NCBI GenBank assembly: GCA_039000515.1
Contig: JBCFYV010009882.1
Coordinates: 53,557,846-53,621,845, forward strand
Reading direction: 5' to 3'
DNA: 64,000 bases
Source: Timema cristinae
Taxonomy: Eukaryota; Arthropoda; Insecta; Phasmatodea; Timematidae
Translations under genes and position numbers: made by a program
In this document: piece by piece, positions 1 through 12,700 of the stretch
How positions within the stretch are numbered: position 1 is the stretch's first letter
Layout: each line of letters starts with the position of its first letter
The notes under the pieces: model-generated
Told to the model about the DNA's origin: nothing
Seen by the model: only the letters and a program-made list of their open reading frames with translations
Databases searched by the model: none

Positions 1-158
1 GTGATTTTTACTTAAAAGTTTGCCACTCTCTCTCCATGCAAATGTGGTTACATATCCTATAAATATAGCCTTCCTCATCCCTAAATCCATTAGCGTAATT
101 AGTACATATGCGTGTAACCCCAACTGGTAGTAAGACCCATTGCCAAATATATATATAT
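1..158 (+). repeat. SINE-A copy, 5' part cut by window edge or truncated
   Basis: It matches the body of the SINE at 1889-2150: CACTCTCTCTCCATGCAAATG, CCTAAATCCATTAGCGTAATTAGTAC, then the tail CAACTGGTAGTAAGAC, followed by AT repeats. The tRNA-like head is absent. Diverged from the better copies. Confidence 0.7.
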
Positions 159-603
159 ATGGTATATTTGGTAATGTGGATACCAGCCTTCACATCAAAC
201 AACTCTTTAATCCTACATTATCAAAGAGAATAATATTTATTTCAATCAAAGTATAAATGTATCACTTATGGATATTAATATTTCTTTATGGTGACAGAAA
301 ATGCACCACCTCATATATTAACATATTTATACATAAATAAAAATTAAAAATTTCAAATTGTATTTTGATATTGAGTAAAGTCCATTTGGAAGCACATTGT
401 ATACCATAAAACTTTAATTCAAATTAATAGTTTAAGTGTAATTTTTTTCAGTCATGATAGTATGGGTATTGAGATCGTCATACTCACAGGCACAATCCTC
501 ATGGTAAGGGAATGAACATAAGAAACAAATTATATATAACAAAGACTGTCTTTCTTTAATATTCTTTTGTTTAGTAAGTTGTTGTTTTTTTCTTCTGATG
601 CAG
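159..603. other. AT-rich non-coding sequence upstream of first exon
   Basis: AT-rich, with no exon-like frame and no repeat shared with the rest of the window. Probably intron of the twitchin-like gene. Confidence 0.5.
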
Positions 604-742
604 TCGGCTGCCACTATTGCTGTGAGTTCCTCAAATGTGACAGAAAGCTCTTCAGATAAACGAAACATAAAGAAATATGGGAGCAAGTTGGACACCACAG
701 GAAGCCCATCAAGATCTCGAAGTGCAACCAAGGAACTTATCT
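604..742 (+). CDS. bt: Exon: Ser/Arg-rich inter-domain linker
   Basis: Acceptor TTCTTCTGATGCAG ends at 603 and donor GTAAGT starts at 743. The reading is phase 0 at the start (TCG GCT...) and phase 1 at the end. It encodes about 46 residues rich in Ser, Thr, Lys and Arg with no domain fold, as expected for an unstructured linker between kinase and Ig domains. Upstream exons were not found in the first 600 bases. Confidence 0.6.
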
Positions 743-3700
743 GTAAGTTTTTCTTTGATAAACTTAAGAGAGCTGCATGATGGAGCACTAATAATCTTTA
801 TGGACATTTGAAAAATGTGTGATAACTTACATGAAACCCTATAAAACAATGGATTCTATGAGTTCTTTGTTGGCAATATAGACCTTGTATGTAGTCTTGG
901 GATTCTCTCGTGCAGATGATCCAAGAACAAATTTATAATTTTGATCGGTTAAACACCCATCTCGCCTTCTTTTGGACCTAGTCATGTTGGTCTCTAAAGT
1001 TAATGAATTGGCAGATGAGGTAGCCAAGGAAGCAGTTTATCTTTCTCCTAAGGCAAGTTTGGGTATCGCGTTTTTAGACCTAAAGGGTTATGTTGGATGT
1101 GGGTACCTGGCACGAGCATTGAGTTTTGACCCTTACTCGGAAAAAGCTGTAGTCCATCAGGGACGGTGTGTCCTAATGGTACACCCGACCTGGGTTTTAA
1201 CCTCAATCTCTACCTCAGTCTTTGGCAATCTAGCCTATTGTTAGAGTGATGTTTTAGACAATGTGACCATGTAAGAAAACTGATTAGTATGTTAATAGAT
1301 ATTATATTAAATGTATATTAATATTCTAGTTTGTGGTCAAATTTTAGTAAAAAAATATTATTGATTATAGTGCCACCCGATGATTCTCTAATGTGTGCAC
1401 CAAACTTCACCATAAAGTTACAAGACATAACTATTAATGATGGAGATCAGCTTCTTCTCAGTTGTACAGTGGAAGGTGATCCAGAACCACAAGTGACATG
1501 GAGTAAGAATGGGCAGGTAAGGAAAATAAACAGTTTCATAAAGCTGTTCATGAAAATGTGTGAATTGAACATGGAGTCTGAAGTACTTTGATACCTTAAA
1601 AATATAGTTGTTTTATATTGTCATAGCTACTTAAATACAGTAGAACTTCGGCTAACCAAAGCCCAGGCTAACCGAAACCACGTTGTGAAAGCACATTTTA
1701 GCCAAAAAAAAGTTGTGAAATAAAAGTTAAAACTAAAATATCGGATGTTTTTAGTATAAAAAAATTTATATTATGTGTATAATAGATATTATATAATTTA
1801 TCACTAAATTTACTTTCATAAAACACATATTTCTGAATAAATGTATATTTTTACCACCACATCAACCAACAAATCAGATAACTTTAAAACCCGCCTCTGT
1901 GGCGTAGTTGGCTAACGCGCTTGTCGTGTGGAGCCCGACTGCTGAGGACGGGGAGATCGAGGTTCAGATCTTGGTCGGGTGAACTGGGGGTGGTTTTTCC
2001 TAAATGGTTTTCCACTCTCCCTCCACGCAAATGCGGGTTCACTTCCTTTAATTCAACCTTCCCAATTCCTAATCCATTAGTGTAATTAGTACTTAAGCGT
2101 ATAACCCGAACGGGTAGTAAGACGCGGTGCTAAATAATAATAATAATAATAGATAACTTTAAATTATTTACTTGATGAATATTGATATATTATTTATAGT
2201 CTAAGCAACAATATTACTAAGATTTGTTGAAGAGTTATATATCAATGACAAAATCATTGCTTTCTTACATTTATAAATTATAATAGGAAAGACAAAGTAT
2301 GAACACTTACTTAGAAGCCCCATAAAATTGTTTAAAAAAGATACTTGGCACAAATCGGCGATAAATAAATTAGTCTATTATATTAATCTCAGCAATAAGA
2401 ATACTACTGAAGTTTTTCTTGCAAAAAGTTTTAATTTTTATGTATTCCCAACCTTGGAGTGTATTATAAAATATTTTGGAGGAATATTTTTTATTGTGTG
2501 AACTCCAAACAAAGTATTTAATTTAGGATATGAAAAAAGTCTATTAAAATATCAACTTATAAAAAAATTAGTGCTTTTTGTCATAAAATTGTAATATAGG
2601 CTGTAAGTAATAAAGTTGATGGATTTTAAGATGTTGGTCTAAATACCTTGCTCCTTCCTCCACATAAGAATTTCGGTGTAGGTATTTTTGGAATAATCCT
2701 AAAGTATATTAAACTTTTAGTTTAATTCTTTTAAAAATATAAAGAGTAAACTCTACAATTCAAATGGCATTTTCTAACATGAGGCCAGCAGGGGCGTGTG
2801 ATTAATTCTGGATAAAGGGAAGCAATGAGGCTACAATAAAGGGGATCTGTTGGAACATAGTATAATTAGAATCTCACACTGGTCTTGTTCTTTTTTTTAT
2901 ATAGTTAATAAAATTCTGTGGTAGAAAGGAAGGGTGGTGACCCAAATTATGCATGGAATAAAACAAAATAATTGGTGATCTTAGGAATATTACCACATTC
3001 ATTAAATTTGATATATATATATATATATATCTATAATAATTGTAATTCTAACTCAAATAAAAAATAAATAATGATAATAGTCAATTTTGATTGCCGAAAT
3101 TTTCTCTTGGGTTGTGGCCTGTAAATGAGTATGACCTTTGGGTTGTCTTGTTAAATCTGGATTTATTCTACACACCATTGTCGTTATTAAATATTAAGGT
3201 AACTATATAATTTTCCGCCAACCAAACATACCGATATTTACAAGACGACTGAATTTTATCCATTCAGACAGTTTTCACGACTTTAACAAAAATCCTAATT
3301 TGTATCCACTGTAATTATTTGCATTATATCCACAAAATTCTAACTTGTGTCCATTCTGAATAGTCTTAATTCAGACATTTTCTTAAACAAGCACCACAAA
3401 TAAAAAGTCTGATTTGCATCCATTCTCATAATATCCACAAAATCCTGAATTGTACCCATTTGATTGCAGTGCCACTTGTCTGATAGATGGCCGCAGCAGA
3501 AACTTTCCTTAACTAATTCCTTGCTTACTAGAGAGCATCACTATCTCTATTTTAATATAAGAAAGATTTTTTTTTACTTTTTGTCTTATTATTTTAAAAT
3601 CTAAACATGGATTTTAAATTATTAGACTTATTTTTATAAACATCACCTAATATACATGTGTATAAGGTGCTTGTTTTATACACAATGAGATATTTATTTT

Positions 3701-6700
3701 TTATATGTAAATAGCCCTAGTATCATCAAATTATCTAATTAGTATGAAAATCGCGCACTAACCAGTATTAACATGGCATAAACGATGGGCGTTTTTAAAA
3801 AAAGTGGATATCTCAATTATTTCTTTTACTGAGTGGCCAAGGATATATAATTTACAGCACTAACGATGAAAATCGAGCACTAACCAGCACTAATGTAACA
3901 CAAACGATGGGCATTTAAAAAAAATGTATATCTCGATTATTTCTTATACTGGGTGGGAGAGGAGATATCTTCCAAGCCACCTACAAATTATGGGCGCTTT
4001 CAAAAACCGGGTGGCTAGGGTGATACATAACAATGACTCTCCTCTCTGTTACTAATGACATGCCCTTCACTCCCCATTCCCTATTCCAAGCTGTCACTGG
4101 ACAGAATGACAAAGAGATTATTTGTTGCTGCTTTTGGGTGAATAAGGAGAAAGGTTTGTTGAAAGGATGAGAATTTGGAGTATTCCTGTGGAAGGGGTTG
4201 GAGGGGGGGGGAATAGGAAACAATACACAAAAGTCCTGTAAGAGTTCGCTAAAGGATAAGCAAGGTAAACAGCTATTGGCCGCAAAATTGTGTTAAGCGA
4301 CACATATTCAAAGCTGTGGTCGGCATCAGTTTGAAAAGTAGGTATTGTAAAAAAACTACTTTGTAGAGGCAAAAATCAAGTACCTAACAGCTCTGAACTG
4401 ATTCACCATATGTTCGAAATACATTTAAAAGTTTTAAATAGTAAGATCAAAAGAAACTAAATCAATACAACACGCTATATAAAAATGTAGTTTTTAAATG
4501 TAATCATAAATATTAAATATTTTATAAAGTAATAAGGTGATCGATCATATTGTAATCTTTATAAGATCATCTATAGAAAGTCTTTATGATAATTACAAAA
4601 TATCCTCTACTTAAAATTAATAATTATTTAGATACCTACTAAGCTAATTCCTTTAATTAAAACGTCAATTTGATCAAATTAAAAAACATATCAAAAAATT
4701 ATAAAGAAAAGAATTGTTGAAATTAAAACACATCCAGAATCTGTTATTTGGAGCCAACATTTCAATTTCTGTAAAAAGTACTGAGACTTCAACAGCCTTA
4801 ATATAGAGAATATATCATAGCACATAGTTTGGAAGAAGTTGAAATATATTATTTTCAATGATATTATCCATAATTGGGATGTACAGTAGCCCAATGGCTT
4901 CTTTGGTAGTGACTGACAGCTCACAGCTGACTTCTGACAGTCAACATTTAGGTATATACCTAAATTTTGATTGTCAAAAGTGACCGCTGCTAAACACATG
5001 TTTTTGCAGATCATCTGGCTTGGGGTGGGGATACGTAATTTGGTCTGGTAAGGTTTTAAAGCTGTCATTTGTCATCTGTGAGCTGTCAGTCAGCACCAAA
5101 GAAGCCACGAGGCTACTGTAGTTAATATTGCACAATGCATACAGTTTATTTAACTCTAACTTGCCTTGTGCTATCCATGGAGTTGAGCATAGACAACCCT
5201 TTAACTTGAGACACATCAGCCAATTAAAGGCAAGTATACACAACAGAGAAAGTATATTTTATTCATATTTGAAATGGCTGGTGATAATCATACTTAATAT
5301 ATATGTTATGGATGAATATAAATGCAACCAATGAAGGAAAACTCTGTGTATTGTGCAAGACTCAGTCAACAGTTTGAAAATATTTTTTTGGGTGATTTGA
5401 AATTAACATATAATAACTAACCATTCTTAGTGCACGACAAACAAATCAAGACAAAATAATGATGTTTAAATAATTAATAGCTGACTAGCTACAGATAAAA
5501 AATTGAGTTATTTTATGAAAGGAACTTTCAGTTGTTACTTGAAATACTTTTCTTTTTTATGTGCCTTAGTAGAAGGCTACATCCTGTACAACTAAGACAA
5601 TCATACGTCTCAAAAATAAAAAAAGGAACTAATTGTATTTAATCTTCGAGGCATGTAAATATTATTTCAAATAGCACCTCGAAATATTACCAGTTGTAAA
5701 GTTGTTGCTGTAAAAACCATTAGATTACTATTGATTAGACTGCAAAAAATGTTATTAGCAGAAGAAAAAAGTATTATTAATAGTATATCCTTTATGATTA
5801 CTTCATCATTTACTGCATAATACATTCATTGAGTATAATACAACCACTATTAACAATCATTTTTACTAGGGATGTACGAGACTCAAAAATATCTTGAAAA
5901 TTTGAGAGAAAAATCTCGATCTCGTCTCGAAAGTTAAAAAATGTATCTCAAAAATTCGAGAAATTAAAACAAAAACAAATAATGGCTCTATTAAAATAAA
6001 AAACCAAACCTGAAATTTTTTATTTCCAATAATACCGAAATAATCCAAAAATAGGCTGCATTTACCCCCAAAAAACAGCCTTTTATTAAGAAATGTTTCG
6101 GTTGTAATTATTGTTTCTCTATATCAAACTTTGACAATATAAACCTTTATACTACGAAATTAAATTATAAATGGTGTTCATTGTAACTACCTATCACTAT
6201 TTTATTAATTGCGTTTAAAATGTGTATGAGTTATATCTCGAATGTTTGAATGAACTATAAGACAGTCTAAAGCAAGCGCCAGCTCAAATGTCAAAAAGGA
6301 ACTCTATAAACTATATATTTACATTAATAAACATAATTTACATGTGTGTACTATTAAAAGACTTTTCTCGTCTCGTTCTTGTGTCTCAACACTTTCTTAT
6401 ATTCACGTCTCAAGACTATCTTGAATTGAAAAAATTGTTCTCGCACATCCCTAATTATTACATATCAAATCATGTTCTTAATCAGCTATCCATTCATTGG
6501 AAGTTATATTTAACCAACATATATTTTATATTCAAATAAATTACACTTAGCATTACTCAAGTATCTTTAGGGAAATCTTTATTGCTTCAATTTAAATTCA
6601 AGTATTTCATTTTTATATTTGTTTGTAAAAGAAGTACTTATTAATGTGCTTAAGATATTTTGGAAACTAATAAGAATTTGGTGGTCTTGCAGTGATCTGG

Positions 6701-9700
6701 TGAACTTAGACAATTGTTTTCAGTAGGTTACTGACTTCTTTCACTGAAGGTCAGCTGGGGTTCTTGGACTTTGATTCCCTCTTGGTAATGTCCTTCTCTA
6801 ATTATTAAATAATGTATATTCCTGGTTTTGAAGTTCCATGGCTATGAGTCTGTGTAATGGACTATTGTACCGTGCCTTACTCTGACTCGAGAAGTTCAGG
6901 TTCAAACTTTAATACAGTGATGTATCGGGGTATTATTTTTCCACAAAAGTGGCTTTACATTCTCTCTTAATGTCTGTAAGTTTTCTCTTAGCTTCTTATT
7001 AGATTTCTTTTTCATCAAAATCCAACCCTAAAAGAAGTGTCAAACATATTCATTAAAAGGGTTTTTGAATAAAATAATAGGATTTTAATTGTGTAAACAA
7101 TATTTCCTGTGTTCTACTATGTAGTGTTCTCCAAACACTTTAGATTGGCATATTAGGTTTTACCCAATCATGGAAATTTAAATATGTGTTTACTGTTTAT
7201 ATTAAGAAGTAGTAACTCTATTTTTATCTAATAATAATATATATTTGTTTGATTTGTGTTTGATTATAGCCACTAAGTTCCTCGGACATTATTGATCTCA
7301 AATACAAAAATGGTGTGGCAACATTAACTATTACTGAAGTATTCCCCGAAGATGAAGCAGAGTATGCATGCACAGCTAAAAACTCAATAGGAAGTATAAG
7401 TACTAAAAGCAAACTCTCTGTAACTCGTAAGTATATATATATATTTTTTCAAAAATTCTTTCTCAATACATAAATGATAATTTACCTTTTTATCATAATA
7501 TTATCGAGAGTACAAAACTTTATCGAACTTATATTTTACTAAAGTTAAGCTTCATCAAGATTATGAGTTTATTAAGACAACTACTTATGACTAAATTTAA
7601 CCACACATCTACTTCTTATTTTTGGTGATCCAATGAACATAGTCCAGCCCATAGAAATGAAGGAGTGGGAAAATCCAATTTGTAGGAGACTCTTCCACGT
7701 ATCCACTACCTTCTCCCTCTCCCCCCTACCCACTCCCACCCCCATTAGTGAATTAAAAACCGTTCTTTGAATAAATTATTAATTGTTTCCAGTCAAGAGG
7801 AATAAAGAAGCATTGTATATAAAAACTCAAACCACAATGCATTTGAAAATGTTTAACCAATAATAGTAAAGGTGTAGTCCACTCTTCAACCTATTTTCAT
7901 TTCTAATGATATGAAAAAGTTTCTGAAGGAAATAGATTTAATAACCAACTAGTAGAAACAATATAGGTCCACAATGTGCAGAGATACTTAAATAATTCAT
8001 CCACTTTTTAAAAGTGAATTAAGCTGAAATTTGCCAAAAGTAATAACTATTTTTAACATATGATCTTGACAATAAATACAAGATGAAATTATTTATTGCC
8101 ACACTTAAATTATTTTTACTTTATTTTGATTGATTTTACTGACTTTTAAACCAAGCTAGAGATTCTGAACAACTGGTACCACACTTACAGTACACTTTAA
8201 AATCACTCGTCACTGATTTCAAACTACTTCAAGAAGAAACTTTGATCCCTCTAGAATATCATAAAAAGAAGATTTCCAGATTATCTATAGATAGCTAACT
8301 GCGAGGGTATATTCTGTTGAATTAACAGCAATATGTACTTTAAAATAAATTCATGGAGAGAGTCTGAACTACGGTTATCTCAAGATTGATTGTTTCACCC
8401 TTATCATACTTGCCATTATATTGGTTGTGTTTGATTTTAGTTCAGATTTAAGTTTAACATGCATTTTGGTAGCTACTTTTCCTTTTACTTCTTAAAAGTG
8501 TTGTCTAAAATATTTTAATCATATTTATAGTCTTGATAAAATATTCACTGACAAACTGTAATAGCTTGATTTAAATAAGTTAATTAAGTAAAAATAAGTA
8601 ATTCAATTAAGTTTCAAGGAATTATGGAGTAAGTTAATTTAAATGATACAAGTAACTATTCCAAAAATCAATGGGATCTCAAAACTTGAACTTCTCGAAC
8701 TCTTCTGTAGTAGGTACCTATGAGAATTTAAGATTGTGAAATGTGTTCAACCAAATGACCTTGCCATATCTCTCTAACATTGTGTCCTACTCTTATGATA
8801 ATGTTTGAAACTGTGTATTAAATAGAAAGAATGAGTGACATTAGTTTGTCAGATCACACCTTTTTTTCTTTCTTTTTTTTTTTTCTGTCCATTTCAGACC
8901 TTTCCTCTTCAGTCTTTAACATTTCCTAAAAAATAGTTAAAAAGGGTATAAAACAAAGTATTATTCAGAATCGATCAGGAAACCCATACAAAGTATACAC
9001 ATTATATGAAAAAATGCTTTTTCTTTTTACAGCAATGAAGTCAAACATTGGTCGAAAAAAATCTAAAAGCGGGGATAGGCCACCAAAAATAGTCAGTCAT
9101 TTAAATTCTGACTTTGTTAAAGATGGGGAACCTGTAACACTTTCTTGCAGAATTATAGGTAAGAACACAAATAATAAGGTAGTAGATAAGAAAAAAAATT
9201 ATAATGTATATGATACAATTATCAATAAGACGGATACAAATAAATGATGATTTCCTCAGCCAAGTGCTTCCTATAGGACCTAGATTAAATAAGATGTTTT
9301 TTTCAATCTAGTCCCGCACAATCAGCATTAAATCAGAAAATAACAAATTGAATACAAATTCACAAAGTAACAATTAAATGTGTATGTGTTGGCTCTTTGC
9401 TATAAATACGTTACCTTGTGAAATATATTAGGAATTTACAGGTACAATCTTTTCTAGACCTATGCCAATTATAAACAAACTTGAGTGCACAACCAAATTG
9501 ACCTCTAATATCTATTAAACTAAAAATATATTATTTAAATTCAAATGTGAATATAATTATCAACGAGATTTTATATGCCATTTCTGTTTACTTCTGTAAT
9601 TATGTTCATATACACTTCATGGCTTAGAAGACAATATTTATATATATTTTGGCCTATCTAAATATTCTAAATATATGTTGTATTTATAATGTTTGCAGGA

Positions 9701-12700
9701 GCTGAAAAGTTTGATGTCATATGGCTTCACAACAACAAAGAAATAAAGCCCAGTAAGGATTTTGAATATACAAATGAAGCAAATATTTATAGGCTAAATA
9801 TAGCCGAGATATTCCCAGAAGATTCTGGAACTTATACATGTGAAGCCTTCAATGATGCTGGAGAAACCTTCAGCAGCTGCACTCTTAATGTTCTAGGTCA
9901 GCTCTGTTTCTTAAATAAGTTAAAATATTCTTTGATACATTTAAGTAAAATGCTAAGTGCCTAGATGAATATGAATCGTGCATTATCATTCTTGAAACTA
10001 AGTAGCAATACGAATATAAAGAAAAATGCACATGATAACGCATACCATAATATTAATCATATCAAAACAAAGAATTTAAGAAATTTTTGTACCTCTACAA
10101 TTCGACTTGTTTTGTTTGAGTACTTCATTAAATTGTAAACCATTTTCTTGCTTTATTGAAAGAATCGTCAAGATTTTTTATAATAAATTGAGTAGTTGAG
10201 GTTTTTTAAATAATAAACCAACAGATTTTACCTTTTGGTTTGATTCATTAGGATTCTTTTAAGGCAAAGTGTTATTCTTAAGAACTAGCATATTACAATT
10301 AAAAGTACCAGTATCTAAAAGTTTTTTTAAACTTTGGTTAGGGTTTTGTTCAATGGATTTCTAGCCGCTACGATAGTTACCAAGCACCATTCATGTTAAA
10401 CTACTAAAAATCAATTATGATCGTTGTCTAAATGTATGGCATTTAACTATTTGACATATTAAATCACATAATGAATTTTAACATGTTATACCAGTACAGT
10501 GAAACCTTGAGCCATGGTTCCTGGATTTGTTTTCCTGGCTTCATCGTTTAATTTCTATGGGTCCTGAACAAATCCTATCTAAACAATATAAATTAAATCA
10601 GCATCAATCGTTCCTTAATTTATTGTTTTCCCGCATCTATCGTTAGGAATCTTTAGTCCCTAAAAATGTTATTCCATGATTGATTGTTTTTAAGAAAGAA
10701 ACACTCACAAATGTTGGTACGATTGGTAGTAGAAATGTTATTGGATCATGGTGTAGCATGTTGCATTATTATTATTATTAGCACCGCGTCTTACTACCCG
10801 TTCAGGTTATACGCAAGCATGTTGCAGTTGTGCATCTTATCAGCTAAATACTGGGATGCTGACAGCCTTGACCAACTGGGAAAGCCTCCCTGTGTGTTAG
10901 TGAGACTCAGTTCACTTAGCTCTTTCGGCTAGTTGGATATGCATTTCATTACTTGTGTTCAATCCTCAACGGTGATTTTTATTTTTATTATTATTAGTAA
11001 TCATTATTTTTTAATAAAAGCATATTCTCATATGAAACTTCTTGTTATACAAGTTCGGACTTTAGAAGAATTACTTCGCGTCATAAAAGAGGTGGTAAAA
11101 ACCCTATCAGAGAAGAGGATTGACATAGCCAAGCAACTAGGCCTTCCACCATCTATATTAAACATAATTATTTCGAAGACAAATTATATCAAAGAGCAGG
11201 CTAAGAAGTTTGGTACATCAGTAAAGAAGACGAATACTGGCAAGGTGTTGACCTACAACACGCTGGAAATTTCCTCTTTACTATGGATAGGAGCATTCAG
11301 CGGGAGAAATACCTCAAAATAGCTGCAACATAAGGATTGATAACTTTTTAGCTTCAAACGGTTGGATCTCCCACTTCAAGCAACACCATGGCCTAGTATT
11401 TAAGAAATTGGCCAGGGACAGTGCTTCTGTGGACACCAACGAAACACACCTCAGGTTCGAGAGGCTTTCAAAGCTGCTGGAGAGGTACTAGGCTCTGACG
11501 AGGCCTCTGAGATACTACAGGCCTGGCTACTGTTCTCATGGCGTTACGGTGAAGGGCTGTTGAGCCGCTGGACGCATGTTAGGGAAAGTACCGCTTACAT
11601 TCTAAAACGTCTAATTCTATGGCATAACTACATTCAAATCCTCAAATATATATATATTCACTCTTAAATAGGCAACGTTTATAGTAAATATTCTTTAAGT
11701 TCTTACCTTGATACATCCCTTCAAGCTCATTGCTTAGGAATGTTTTAAAAATATACGTAGGTTTGAAGTTTTCTTTTCTGTGAGGAACCGGCAATTGAAT
11801 CATTTTATAATTTGGAATAATTGTTTGGAAAAATATTTGAAATAACTCGAATGATCTGTTTAGTAATAGAATAAACAGAAACTTCACATTCACAATCACT
11901 AAGATGGTAATTTAAATTGTTTAAGTTGCATTGTTCTTTGGGCTAAGTTTTGTACTAGATTTCTTTGCTTTTTTGCTGCAATAAACTCTTTTTCAAATTT
12001 GTCAGATATCAAACACTGGAAGAGCTTGAACGTATTTAATGTAATGATTAGAATAAAATCTATTGGCAACTTTAAACCCTCCTATCTATTATTTTCAAAT
12101 AACTGCTCGCTGAGCTAGAGGATTCTATTTCCAAAGACTTGTCACAAAATAAAATACATTTACATGTTTCACATTTTAGTTGATGACCTACACTATTTTC
12201 AGTATATCCTGCGATGTAAATCAAAGCCATTAAATTGTTTTCACTTACTTCTATACTGTAAATATCTTCCTCTTCCTAGTTGTTCAAATTTAAAAGAAAT
12301 TACTTTATTTAAAATTCCCCAGATTGTGATGATTTTAATTTGACTAAACTTATTAGTTTCAATTTTCTTTCAGACTCTAAAATTGTCTAACAGATATATG
12401 ATAATTGCCATCATTCATTTGTCGGTACTGTCTGAACCTTGCCTCTATTATCAGTCTGAAATTTTCCTAATAATACATACAAAAACGAAAGATTATTCAA
12501 CAGGTACTTCATAATAATAACCATTGTTTTTGTTCTGTGTTGAAGGGCTACATAGGTCTCCGGTTTTAATTTACCTGTACGTTTTTTTGATGTAGGTGAT
12601 GTGTTAGGAATTATCAGATTCTCCCACTTATCAATTCATGTTGAGAACTTGTTCAGGAATTCCAAAGTTGTACATTTTGTATCTCTTATTGGCTCACAAA

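Noticed and set aside
972..1244. 90-residue frame between two twitchin exons as an extra exon
   Set aside because: No good acceptor-donor pair keeps the phase between 742 and 1371, and the translation has no Ig or linker character. It could be a transposon scrap.
11494..11530. Short similarity (about 36 bp) between 11494-11530 and the reverse complement of 15686-15720, possibly P-element terminal repeats
   Set aside because: The match stops quickly, both stretches overlap Tigger-like regions, and no 8-bp target duplication could be paired with it.
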